Origin: Stenotrophomonas sp. 364
GTDB lineage: Bacteria > Pseudomonadota > Gammaproteobacteria > Xanthomonadales > Xanthomonadaceae
Direction of reading: 5' to 3'
DNA length: 64,000 nucleotides
Assembly (NCBI RefSeq): GCF_009832905.1
Contig: NZ_CP047135.1
Span: forward strand, 2,148,001-2,212,000
Positions 16,206-24,725 of this stretch are shown here, piece after piece (position 1 is the first letter of the stretch; every line of letters starts with the position of its first letter). The position numbers and the translations under genes were made by a program. Under the pieces are notes generated by a model, which searched no databases, was not told where the DNA came from, and saw only the letters and a list, made by a program, of their open reading frames with translations.

Positions 16206-19200
16206 CGCGAACCTCCGCTCTGCTGGGTAGCGGCCGGCGCTGCCGCGGGCGCAGGTGCCGCGGCAGGTGCCGTGCCAGCCGCCGCCGGTGCGGCGGTGGC
16301 CGGCGCTGCACCACCGGCCACGCGGGCCGGCAACTGCGCGCCGCGCTGCCAATCGCCGCCGCCGGAGGACTCGCCCGCGCGGCGAACCACGCGCATCTCC
16401 ACCGTGACCTCCACGTTGTCGGCCTTCCAGGTCACGCGGCTGCTGCCGCCTTCCAGGCGCTCGAACGAGCCTTCCCGCATGAGGCGGGTGAAGCCGTTGC
16501 TGCCCGGCGCGTTGAATACCTCCACGGTGCGGCCATCGGATGCCACGGCCGTGATCTTCACGCCCGGCACCTGGCCCACGTTCGGGTACTGCATGGTGGT
16601 CCACTGCGGCGGGGTGTTGCGGTAGCGCAGGGTCTGACCATCGATTTCGATCGTGTACTCCAGCGCGCCGGTCGCCGGCGCCGGCAGGATCTCGAAGATG
16701 GTGGTGTCCTGCGCGGCCGCACCAGCCGCACTGCCACTGACCCAGTTGCCGTAGTTGGCGACCAGATCGGCCGACAGGTTGATGCCCATCCCCGCCCAGC
16801 GCCGCGCTTCCAGCAGGTTGCCCCGCTGCAGTACCAGCGTGCCCAGCTGGTCCTTGTTGAACGCAGCGATGCTGCCGCTGGCGCCGAAGATCGCAGCGAT
16901 GTCGCTCGGGGCGGCGTCCACGTCGGAGTTAAGGTTGAACGGGAACTGCTTGCCGATGCGCTCGGAGAACGGCGTGTACACCTGCGCCGTCCAGCTCTTG
17001 TTGACCTCTTCCTCGGTCGGCTCCACCAGCGCCATGAAGGTCTGGGTAAGCGGGCGCAGCAGCAGCGGACGCAGCGCTTCGCGCTGGCCGGCATCCAGCC
17101 CGGTCAACACCTGCTCGTCCACCAGCGCCACCGCCGTGCTCAGCTCGGAGCCTTCATTGCTGAAGGTGTCCTGCATCAGCTTGCGGGTGCCCACGCCCAG
17201 GTCGCCCTGCCCCTTGATCGCGTTCAAACGTGCCCGCAGCTTGGCCAGGGTCTCGAAGTACGCATCGATCACCGCCGGCTGGTCGCCCCGCTTGGTGGTC
17301 AGCTTGGCGATGCCTTCGAAGGCCTTGCCAATCGGTCCCACCGGCTGCTGCTGGGCCACCGCTTCGGGGTCCTTGCGCAGGATGGTCTTCTGGAACCAGG
17401 CCACGAACCCGCCCTTGGCCTTCTTCGAGCGCGCCTCGGCGGCCGGGTTGTCCCAGATGGTCTGCTCGTTGATTTTCTCCAGCAGCGTGCGCAGCGGCGA
17501 GTTGTTGGCATCGCCAAGGGCGTTCATGCGCGCGGCGGCTTCATCGAAGCTGTCGAACTGGGCAACGCTCAGGCCCTGCAGGAACTTGGTCCACTCGGCG
17601 GCGTACTCCTGCTTGTACAGGGTCACCAGCTCACGCGCGATGTGCTCGGGGCTGCCGGCCAGCGACAGATCGCTCTGCTCGGTGGTGTCCAGCACCCAGT
17701 CGGTGGTGCTCAGCTGGGTACTGGCCGCCTCCTTCACCGCATCCTTGACGTAGTCTTCCCAAGCCTTGCGCGAGAACGCCCCGGAAATGGCGTAGCTGCC
17801 GGTGATCAGGCTGCCGTTGCGCTCGTTGCCGATCAACGCATCCACCGTGACGGTCGGGAAGCGTGCCGCGGCGCGTGCCTTGATCTGCGCGAACACGCGC
17901 TGCATGGCCGGCTGGCCCTTCATCACGCGGGTCAGTGCCTGGCGGCTGTCGCTGACCAGGGTGACCTTGTTCTGTACCTGCGGCCACGCCGGGTCGGCGG
18001 ACTGGGCCACGTAGAAGTTCATCAGCTTCTCGGCCGCGCGCACCATTTCCTCACGCGTCATCTGGCCGCGGTTTGCGTCCAGCCAGTTGCGCCAGAACAG
18101 GGTGAGCTGCTGCGACAGGTGCGCGCCCTCCACCTGCTTGCGGTTGCCCAGCATCAGGTAGGTCTTGAGCGCGTTATAGGCGTCATTGGTGTTGGTGGGC
18201 GAGGCATTCTGGTACAGCACGTCGCTTTCGGCGGCCACCGGGCCAGCCTGCCCCAGCTTCTCGCGCTCGTTCACCACCTGGCCCAGATAGGCTTCCAGGC
18301 TGGCCACGGTCGGATCCAGCATCACCTGCTGCATGCCGTGGTAGTACTCCTTCATCAGCTTGGCGCGGATGTTGTCGCCCTGGTACAGGCCCAGGCTGGT
18401 GGTGATGCCACCCTCCTTCTTGTACCGGTCCAGCTGCTCCATGCGGTCCTGCAGCAGCAGAAGCGCATCGATGCGCGACTTGAGGTCGACGCGATCCTTC
18501 TGCACGCGGACGGCCTGCTCCAGGTCCTTGGTCGCGTTGTTCACCAGCTGCACGTTGGTGGTGTAGGACCAGGTCCACAGGCCCAGCGCCAGTGCCAGCA
18601 CGCCTACCGCGCCCAGGAACACGCCGTAGCGCAGGCGGTTCTGGTGCGGGCTGGAGTACTGCCGGACCAGCTCGCGGTCGGAGAAGATCACCTTGCGGAA
18701 CAGGTCCTTCAGGAAGAACGCGGTCTGCCCGGTCGGCGCTTCATCGCTGTTGTGGCCACGCGAGGACAGCGAGAACTGGCGACCGACGCGATCGGACGCA
18801 TGGTGCACCGAATGGCCTTCCTGCAGCGCACTGCTGAAGTAGAAGCCGCGGAACACCGGCTTGAACTGGAACGGGTTGTCTTCAAACAGCGTTGCGATGA
18901 AGGTACGCAGCGCCGGCTTGATGCCCACGAACTCCAGCGGCAGGGTCAGCAGGCCCGGCGACACCTCGCGCCCGCGTTGCATGGCCATGTGCGACAGGCT
19001 CATTTCCTTGATGCCTTCGGCCAGCTGGTCGAAGTGCGTGTCAAACGCGGTCAGCGCATCGCCCTGCGCATGGACGTCGAAGGGAAGTGTCGCGCCCCAG
19101 ACATTTTCGCGCTCGGCCGGATCGAGGCTGCGGAAGAACTCGCTGAACCCGGCGATCAGATCGGCCTTGGTGAACAGCACGTACACCGGCGCGAACACTT

Positions 19201-19948
19201 CCAGCCGCTCGGTGATTTCCTGCACGCGCTGGCGCAGGTTCTTGGCCAGCTCGATGGCGAACTCGGGCTTGCTGCCGGACAGCTCGGCGATGCTCACCGC
19301 GATGATCACGCCATTGATGGGCGCGCGCGGCCGGTTCTTCTTGAGCAGGCCCAGGAAGGTGAGCCACTCCATGCGGTCTTCCACGCTGACCGAATACCGG
19401 CCGGCGGTATCCAGCACGATACCGGTAGTGGTGAAGTACCAGTCGCAGTTGCGGGTGCCGCCAATGCCCTGGATGACATTGCTGCGATTGTCCTCGAACG
19501 GGAACTGCAGCCCGGAGTTCAGGATCGCGGTGCTCTTGCCGGCCGCCGGGTTGCCGATGATCACGTACCACGGCAGCTCATACAGCGCCGCCTTGCCCTT
19601 GAGCACGCCCAGGCGCGAGGACTTGATCTGCTTGACCGCGTCCATCATCCGCGTGCGCAGCGCCTCGGTGTCGGCACGCTGGGCCGACGGCGCGGCCGCG
19701 ACGGCCTGGTCCGCCTGCGTCTGCACCATCGCTTCCACGCGCTTGGCCGCACGCCGGGCCAGGATGCGCTTGATCACCCATACCACCAGCGCCAGCAACA
19801 GCAGCGCCGCCAGTGCGATGGCCACCCAGATACCGATCTGGCGGGCTTCGGCCGCGCCGAAATACGCCAACGAACCGGCACCGATCAAGCCAATCACCAT
19901 CCACAGGCGGTAATCGCCGAGGAAGTACCTGAAATTACTCAACATCAT
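16202..19948 (-). CDS. tssM: T6SS inner-membrane complex protein TssM (IcmF)
   Basis: 1248 aa. Two N-terminal membrane helices lie at about 15-33 and 39-59, a cytoplasmic GTPase-like domain carries an intact Walker A (GNPAAGKST, 132-140) and LDTAGRYSV, and a third helix lies near 443-465 (FLGAVGVLALALGLWTW). A large periplasmic part follows. The C-terminal 40 residues are an Ala/Pro-rich low-complexity tail that continues beyond the usual beta domain. TssM spans the envelope and contacts TssJ and TssL, which here are encoded about 30 kb away on the plus strand. The stop overlaps the tagF start. Confidence 0.95.
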   Translation of the reverse strand: MMLSNFRYFLGDYRLWMVIGLIGAGSLAYFGAAEARQIGIWVAIALAALLLLALVVWVIKRILARRAAKRVEAMVQTQADQAVAAAPSAQRADTEALRTRMMDAVKQIKSSRLGVLKGKAALYELPWYVIIGNPAAGKSTAILNSGLQFPFEDNRSNVIQGIGGTRNCDWYFTTTGIVLDTAGRYSVSVEDRMEWLTFLGLLKKNRPRAPINGVIIAVSIAELSGSKPEFAIELAKNLRQRVQEITERLEVFAPVYVLFTKADLIAGFSEFFRSLDPAERENVWGATLPFDVHAQGDALTAFDTHFDQLAEGIKEMSLSHMAMQRGREVSPGLLTLPLEFVGIKPALRTFIATLFEDNPFQFKPVFRGFYFSSALQEGHSVHHASDRVGRQFSLSSRGHNSDEAPTGQTAFFLKDLFRKVIFSDRELVRQYSSPHQNRLRYGVFLGAVGVLALALGLWTWSYTTNVQLVNNATKDLEQAVRVQKDRVDLKSRIDALLLLQDRMEQLDRYKKEGGITTSLGLYQGDNIRAKLMKEYYHGMQQVMLDPTVASLEAYLGQVVNEREKLGQAGPVAAESDVLYQNASPTNTNDAYNALKTYLMLGNRKQVEGAHLSQQLTLFWRNWLDANRGQMTREEMVRAAEKLMNFYVAQSADPAWPQVQNKVTLVSDSRQALTRVMKGQPAMQRVFAQIKARAAARFPTVTVDALIGNERNGSLITGSYAISGAFSRKAWEDYVKDAVKEAASTQLSTTDWVLDTTEQSDLSLAGSPEHIARELVTLYKQEYAAEWTKFLQGLSVAQFDSFDEAAARMNALGDANNSPLRTLLEKINEQTIWDNPAAEARSKKAKGGFVAWFQKTILRKDPEAVAQQQPVGPIGKAFEGIAKLTTKRGDQPAVIDAYFETLAKLRARLNAIKGQGDLGVGTRKLMQDTFSNEGSELSTAVALVDEQVLTGLDAGQREALRPLLLRPLTQTFMALVEPTEEEVNKSWTAQVYTPFSERIGKQFPFNLNSDVDAAPSDIAAIFGASGSIAAFNKDQLGTLVLQRGNLLEARRWAGMGINLSADLVANYGNWVSGSAAGAAAQDTTIFEILPAPATGALEYTIEIDGQTLRYRNTPPQWTTMQYPNVGQVPGVKITAVASDGRTVEVFNAPGSNGFTRLMREGSFERLEGGSSRVTWKADNVEVTVEMRVVRRAGESSGGGDWQRGAQLPARVAGGAAPATAAPAAAGTAPAAAPAPAAAPAATQQSGGSR

Positions 19949-19962
19949 CTAGGCGTCCAGGG

Positions 19963-21387
19963 TTATGCCGCCGACACAGTGTCGGTCGACGGGTCGTTCA
20001 AAACGGGAATATCGAGGATCGCGGCCACGCGCTGGGCCGGCGCGCCCACCGACAGCACCAGTGCGGCGCTCTGGCCACGCGCGGCATGCGCATGGGCCAG
20101 GGTCAGCAGAGCCAGCGGCAGCACCGGGCCCAGCTCGCCGGCACACACCGGCACGGCCAGCGTCTGCTGGTCGATTTCAATATCGGGATTGGCGGCCACG
20201 GCCGCGGCGCAGGCCTCAACCGCCACCTGGCTGCGCTGGTCCGCATCGTGCAGCGCAAAGCCGACGCGCTCGGGCGCAATGGCCGCGTCGGCCAGCATAG
20301 CGCGGCCCAATGCCTCGGCCTGGCGGCGCGATTCGGCATTGCTGAGGCCTTCGGCCAGTTCCATGCGGTGCGGTCGCCACAGGTGCGGGGTGGGCACGGT
20401 GGTCAGCCTGGCCGAGGCCAGCAGCAGGCCCGCGGCGCCTTCGCCGGGGATCTGCCCATCCTTGTTGCGCCGGTGCAGGATGCGATTGCTGTCCAGCCAC
20501 GCGGCAATGGTGCCGGGGTCCACCGCCGAGCTGCACGACAGCAGCAGGTACCAGCGTGGCTCGCCCTGGGCCAGCGCGTCGGTGACGCGCTGCAGCCGCG
20601 ACCAGACATCCGCCGCGTGGCTGGCGACCGCCACGCTGATGGAGAAGCGGCGCGCGTCCAGGCCGTTGTAGACCGCCCGTGCATGCAGCCAGTCGGCGCA
20701 GTAGGTGCGCAGTGAGGCCGACCAGTCGGCCGGCACCAGCAATTCAATGGTCAGCACCTGCTCCACCACCCGCTCGTCGCGGCGGCGCAGACCGGCCACC
20801 ACCCGCTCTTCGGCCACCTCAAGCTCGGGCAGCGCCAGCAGCGCCTGACCCATCAAGGTATCGGCCACCGGTTCCAGCAGCGTCATGGCGCGGCGTTCGC
20901 CGTCGCGGGTGGTGAAGCCGGGCATCTGCACCTGCACCACCGCGGTATCGTCCAGGTCCTTGTCCGCGCTGATCAGCAACGGCAGCCCGTCGCGATCATG
21001 GAAGCGCGCATCCAGCGACGGCCGCGGCGGCGCGGCGGCCATGTCCAGCAACGCATCGGCCTCGAGCATCACGCCCAGGCGCATGTCTGCGCCCAGCACG
21101 GCCACCGACGGCACGGTCCGCGTTGCGTTGGCTTCGGCCTTCGGGCGAGTTGCACTTGCGTCCCCGTCGCTGCTCGCCGCATCGACGGCTTTGTCCAGCA
21201 TGCTGCGCCCGGCGTTGCGCAGCATGAAGCCGGCACCGCTCAGGCCCACGGGCACCAGGCCCAGGTAGGCGAGCATTTCCATGCCCGACGGAACCGTGCC
21301 AGTGCTGCGCCAATAGAAGATTGCGCCACCCCATGCCACCGCGAAAACCGCGATTACCGAGAACGCCTTCCCAAGTATCCCGGACAT
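19963..21387 (-). CDS. T6SS-locus membrane protein of unknown function
   Basis: 474 aa. Two N-terminal membrane helices (about 4-26 and 37-57) precede a long soluble region. The first half of that region contains VLGADMRLGVMLEADALL and a segment RFSISVAVASHAADVWSRL. The last 150 residues have repeated small-residue strands (ALTLAHAHAAR, SAALVLSVGAPAQRVAAIL) that resemble a thiolase-like fold, but no catalytic Cys/His pair can be assigned. It lies between PAAR and tssM, 14 bp upstream of tssM, so it is co-expressed with the membrane complex. I do not recognise a named family. A structural or assembly role at the inner membrane is the likely reading. Confidence 0.7.
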   Translation of the reverse strand: MSGILGKAFSVIAVFAVAWGGAIFYWRSTGTVPSGMEMLAYLGLVPVGLSGAGFMLRNAGRSMLDKAVDAASSDGDASATRPKAEANATRTVPSVAVLGADMRLGVMLEADALLDMAAAPPRPSLDARFHDRDGLPLLISADKDLDDTAVVQVQMPGFTTRDGERRAMTLLEPVADTLMGQALLALPELEVAEERVVAGLRRRDERVVEQVLTIELLVPADWSASLRTYCADWLHARAVYNGLDARRFSISVAVASHAADVWSRLQRVTDALAQGEPRWYLLLSCSSAVDPGTIAAWLDSNRILHRRNKDGQIPGEGAAGLLLASARLTTVPTPHLWRPHRMELAEGLSNAESRRQAEALGRAMLADAAIAPERVGFALHDADQRSQVAVEACAAAVAANPDIEIDQQTLAVPVCAGELGPVLPLALLTLAHAHAARGQSAALVLSVGAPAQRVAAILDIPVLNDPSTDTVSAA

Positions 21388-21446
21388 CTAGCGTCCTGCT
21401 CCCTGAGTCATCAAGCCATCCTGCTGATTCAAACCTGCGCTGTCCG

Positions 21447-21707
21447 TCAACCGATGCCGGTCGTGCCCTGTGACGCGATCAAGGTGGCGCCGCACGCTGT
21501 GCGGTCCCCATCACGCGCCACCGGGTTGCCGTCGACCACCACGGTGGCATCGCCACTGACGATCGTGGTCGGCCCATGGGCCACGCACACGGCCTTGTCA
21601 CCGATGCGGGCCACGGGCTTGCCACCGATATCGGTCTGTCCCGATCCGGTGACCACGCTACCGCCGTGACTCAATTTATCCCCGACAACTACGAATGGTC
21701 GTGACAT
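21447..21707 (-). CDS. PAAR-motif spike-tip protein
   Basis: 86 aa from the ATG at 21707, which has AAGGAG eight bases upstream; the TTG three bases earlier is less likely. It is a minimal PAAR domain: SRPFVVVGDKLSHGGSVVTG, KPVARIGDKAVC, HGPTTIVSGDATVVVDG, PVARDGDRTACGATLI. His and Cys residues fit the zinc site of PAAR cones. No toxin domain is attached. It sharpens the VgrG spike and, as the only PAAR seen here, probably caps several of the four VgrGs. It follows the M15 peptidase gene by about 105 bp and precedes the unknown 474-aa gene. Confidence 0.9.
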   Translation of the reverse strand: MSRPFVVVGDKLSHGGSVVTGSGQTDIGGKPVARIGDKAVCVAHGPTTIVSGDATVVVDGNPVARDGDRTACGATLIASQGTTGIG

Positions 21708-21812
21708 CAATCATGCTCCTTGATTGCTTCCGCATCCGGCGACTCCATCGCCCCCGCTACACTGGGCTGATCCGGATCGTCTGCCAACGATATCAGCTGA
21801 CTGGTGAAAGTA

Positions 21813-22691
21813 TCATCCTTTTGCCAATTCAGCTTTCTTCGCCGCGCGCGCCGCACGGCACTGCTGCGCCATCTCCACGTGCACGTAGTCCTTGATGCTG
21901 CGCCAGTTGCCGCCCCACTCCAGCCCCGCCTGCTCGGCCAGTTCGCCGTACAGGAAGTAGCCGCGCCGGGTCCACGGGTCGCCCATGTCCCATTGCAGCT
22001 TGCCGTCACGAATCGGCGCACTGTCCACCCCCAGCCCGTACTGATGGCAGCTCTGCCAGGCACCGGCGCGCGTGGCCTTGCCGCCACTCATCAGCTCGGC
22101 CTGGCGTTCGGGGCTCCGATAGCCCTCCACCAGCACCATCTCATAGCCATATTGTCGGCGCATGACTTCATAGATGGCCAGTACGCGTTGCTGCAGATCC
22201 GGGTCAATCTGACCCCATTTTCTGTCAGCCGTCACAATTTCGGGTCGCGTCTTGCGGATTTCTTCGGTTGTGAAGACTTCCGGCGGCGGCGGCGCCGGCG
22301 GGGTCAGGCGCTCACCGCGGAGGAGCTGGGCGACCATCGAGCCCGACTCGGACAGGTCATCCCCTCGGAACTCGTCGAGCACCACGTTCTGCCGCGTCAG
22401 CAGAATCACCGCCGGCGGCACCAGCAACAGGAAGCCGGCCGCGGCCAGCACCATCCAATGCCGGCGCAGCGCGCCCTGCGCCGCACCCAGCTCTTCACGC
22501 ACCCCGCCCTGCAGGCGATCGGTGCGCTGCGAGACCCGCCGCCCCGCACGACCGGCAGCGTTCCCCATCCGCCCGAACACGCGCCCCAGCGCGGCCTGGA
22601 TGCGTTCGAAAGACTCTGGAAACATCAGCACCCAACCGACCGCGGCCGTGACCAGCACCAGCAGCACCGCTCCCCCGATAATGACGACCAC
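21813..22691 (-). CDS. Membrane-anchored M15 family peptidoglycan peptidase (VanY-like)
   Basis: 292 aa, starting at a GTG (22691) with GGAGG four bases upstream. Two membrane helices lie at about 2-23 and 80-102. The C-terminal domain has the M15 pattern: VEGYRSPERQAEL, SCHQYGLGVDSAP (zinc His and Asp) and DYVHVEM (base and third ligand). Such enzymes cut D-Ala or L-Ala-D-Glu bonds in peptidoglycan. It is the first gene of the operon with PAAR and tssM. The membrane anchor and operon position suggest a housekeeping peptidase that opens the wall for T6SS assembly, comparable in role to Acinetobacter TagX. An effector role is less likely because no immunity gene adjoins it. Confidence 0.82.
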   Translation of the reverse strand: MVVIIGGAVLLVLVTAAVGWVLMFPESFERIQAALGRVFGRMGNAAGRAGRRVSQRTDRLQGGVREELGAAQGALRRHWMVLAAAGFLLLVPPAVILLTRQNVVLDEFRGDDLSESGSMVAQLLRGERLTPPAPPPPEVFTTEEIRKTRPEIVTADRKWGQIDPDLQQRVLAIYEVMRRQYGYEMVLVEGYRSPERQAELMSGGKATRAGAWQSCHQYGLGVDSAPIRDGKLQWDMGDPWTRRGYFLYGELAEQAGLEWGGNWRSIKDYVHVEMAQQCRAARAAKKAELAKG

Positions 22692-22715
22692 CGATCCTCC
22701 ATGTATTGTTCGTTG

Positions 22716-22743
22716 TTGACGGTCCTGCCCCAGTCACTAGAAT
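22716..22743 (+). promoter_or_regulatory. Sigma-70-type promoter for the gene at 22787
   Basis: TTGACG at 22716-22721, a 16-bp spacer, and TAGAAT at 22738-22743. Transcription would start near 22750, giving a 5' leader of about 37 nt before the ATG at 22787. The -10 box overlaps a potential upstream ATG (22739), which helps exclude earlier starts. Confidence 0.6.
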
Positions 22744-22786
22744 GGGGCGGTTCGCTTTCGGCAGATGCCGACCCAACAAGGGCTGG

Positions 22787-23653
22787 ATGCACTTGAATAA
22801 TGGCGGAATAAATCGACCAAGTCTGCTCTCAGGGGGAGCGCAGACGAAGAACGCGGCACCGGCAACGGGCCGCATCCTGGCAGACATGGAAGGACGTCCG
22901 GTCGCCGGCGCTGCACGCGCCGCCGCAGCCCCAGGCACCCGATCACGTCGATGGCTGTGGCTGGCACTGCTGGCAACGGCAGTTGTCGTGCTGGGCGCGT
23001 TCGCGGCATGGCGCCTGTCTGCCGACAGCGGCGAAGAGCCGATGGGCTACTCGTTGCCACCCGAAGCCAGCGTCCATCCGACGTCGACCCCGGAGGCAGC
23101 GTCCACGCCCGGCGGCGCCACCATTGTCGATGCACCTGTGGATGCCAACGGCACGGCGCCTGCGGCAGATCCCCTGGAAGGTATCGGCGCTGCGGCAGAA
23201 CCCACACCGGGTGCGCACGCTGCGGCCGCCACTGCAGCGGTTGCGACTGCGCCTGCTGCTGCAACTGCAGCGGCCGCGCGCAAACCGGCCGCTGGCACTG
23301 CGGCTGCACGCACCGCGCGCGACAAGCCCAAGGGGGACGAGAACCTGCTTGGGACGCTGATGGGCATCATCAAGGAAGACGAAAAGGCCAAGCCCAAGTC
23401 GAAAGCCAAGGCCGCCCCGGATTCCATGGACGCGCTGATTGCGCAGATCCAGGCCGAGGAACGCCAGCAGGCCGCCGATGCCGACAATGTGTTCGACAAC
23501 ATCAGCGGCCGCAATGCCACCGCGTCCACCAAGTCGAATATTCAGGCCAAGCTGCGCAGCTGCGGCAGCGCCACCACGACGGCCGGCCTGAACTGCCGCA
23601 AGAAGATCTGCGCCGCGGCCGCGGGTAAAGACCCGGCCTGCCCGGCGATGTGA
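22787..23653 (+). CDS. Ala-rich single-pass membrane protein of unknown function at the T6SS locus
   Basis: 288 aa from the ATG at 22787, preceded by AAGG five bases upstream and by a promoter at 22716-22743. A later ATG at 22886 is possible and would shorten the N-terminus. One membrane helix follows basic residues (RSRRWLWLALLATAVVVLG). A long Ala/Pro/Thr-rich stretch comes next, then a charged segment (DENLLGTLMGIIKEDEKAKP), and a cysteine-containing C-terminus (LRSCGS, LNCRKKICAAAAGKDPACP). The design suggests an inner-membrane stalk with a small periplasmic head. It is divergent from the M15/PAAR/tssM operon. No family is recognised and function is unknown. Confidence 0.6.
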   Translation: MHLNNGGINRPSLLSGGAQTKNAAPATGRILADMEGRPVAGAARAAAAPGTRSRRWLWLALLATAVVVLGAFAAWRLSADSGEEPMGYSLPPEASVHPTSTPEAASTPGGATIVDAPVDANGTAPAADPLEGIGAAAEPTPGAHAAAATAAVATAPAAATAAAARKPAAGTAAARTARDKPKGDENLLGTLMGIIKEDEKAKPKSKAKAAPDSMDALIAQIQAEERQQAADADNVFDNISGRNATASTKSNIQAKLRSCGSATTTAGLNCRKKICAAAAGKDPACPAM

Positions 23654-23657
23654 GGTC

Positions 23658-23681
23658 GCGCTGCGGCGGTGGCCGCAGCGC
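23658..23681. terminator. Hairpin downstream of the 22787-23653 gene
   Basis: Perfect 10-bp stem (GCGCTGCGGC / GCCGCAGCGC) with a 4-nt loop, 5 bp after the plus-strand stop and 29 bp past the convergent gene's stop. A short CTTGATCC follows; there is no long T run. Confidence 0.5.
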
Positions 23682-23709
23682 TTGATCCTGCTACTGAAGC
23701 CGCGTGCAC

Positions 23710-24654
23710 TCAGGACGCGCGACCGTCCGCCTTCTCGTCGAACTGACCGATGTACTGCGGTTCCGGCCATCGGTGCGGATCTTCGGCATCAATGACCGAT
23801 TCGTCCAGGATCCGCTGCGGCCACACCGGCTGCCGACTGCTCTTCAGCACCAGCCAGCGGCAGGCCACCAGCGGCAACAGCACCGGCATCAACAGGCCAC
23901 GCAGGGGCAACAGTGCTTGCCCCAGGCTGATCACGACGGTGGCATGGCAGTTCTTCCAGGTATCGGCAACCGACAGGTCCACCTGGGGCTTCGCTGGCGC
24001 GTCGAGCACGGACGCCGGGCCTTCATCCATGTAGCGCCGGATGAATTCCCAGACCTCCCGGATCTTGTCTTCGTCATGGAAGTAGTGGCCCACCGCGAAG
24101 GTGTGCCGGATGATCTCGCCGTCCAGCACGTGGCAGCGGATATCGCGCAGGTACCGCTCGCCCTTGCCCTCCCCCACATGGAAATGCGCCTCCTCCCAAG
24201 GCACGCTGATGACCGCGTCCGGCCCGCCATCCGTGTAGGCGTGCACCATGCGGGTGCGCCGGTTGAAGCGGATCGGGTAGTACTTATAGGTGAAGAAGTC
24301 ACGGCGGAGAATGAGCCAGTACAGCAGCGCGAACTGCACCAGCAGAAGCAGGGCGAACAACACGTAGGCCGGTGCATCGCCTGACGGACCACCAAGCACC
24401 TCGGGCACCCGGTTCGACCACCTGCGCAGGCCCCAGGCTGCCAGGCCCGCGTTGATCAGCAGAACGGTGGTCGTGAGCACCATGCCGCGCAGCCTGAAGC
24501 GACGGTCGATCATGTCCATGTAGGTCGAATTCAAGCGGATCAAGCACAGACGCTGCCTGCTCCGGCCCGCATGAGAGCGCGACAGCGTTGCATAACGCTC
24601 TCGCGGATCCATTTCACGATCCACCTTGAACGCTCTCATCCAGCCGGTGTACAT
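23710..24654 (-). CDS. DUF6708-like membrane protein, probable immunity protein (type B)
   Basis: 314 aa from the ATG at 24654, preceded by AAAGGAG. It opens MYTGWMRAFKVDRE, shared with the paralogue at 28954-29913. RLNSTYMDMIDRRFRLRG precedes helices at about 58-76 and 96-116. The soluble part has YYPIRFNRRTRMVHAY (125-140), ISVPWEEAHFHV and VWEFIRRYMDEGP near 201-213. The tail reads DPHRWPEPQYIGQFDE. I match this pattern to the DUF6708 family by memory. It lies 71 bp downstream of a type A gene in the same direction. Inferred role: inner-membrane protection against pore-forming T6SS effectors related to the VasX-like protein at 33464-36199. Confidence 0.72.
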   Translation of the reverse strand: MYTGWMRAFKVDREMDPRERYATLSRSHAGRSRQRLCLIRLNSTYMDMIDRRFRLRGMVLTTTVLLINAGLAAWGLRRWSNRVPEVLGGPSGDAPAYVLFALLLLVQFALLYWLILRRDFFTYKYYPIRFNRRTRMVHAYTDGGPDAVISVPWEEAHFHVGEGKGERYLRDIRCHVLDGEIIRHTFAVGHYFHDEDKIREVWEFIRRYMDEGPASVLDAPAKPQVDLSVADTWKNCHATVVISLGQALLPLRGLLMPVLLPLVACRWLVLKSSRQPVWPQRILDESVIDAEDPHRWPEPQYIGQFDEKADGRAS

Positions 24655-24725
24655 CGTCGCATCTCCTTTGCGGCCGCCTATCCCCCGACGGCCAAGCCTA
24701 TCCTGTCGGCCAGAAAAGCCGCGCG

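Noticed and set aside
17642..20671. 1009-codon open frame antisense to tssM and the 474-aa gene
   Set aside because: GC3-rich coding DNA leaves antisense frames open; the translation is His/Gln/Arg-rich without family motifs, and both opposite-strand genes are clearly real.
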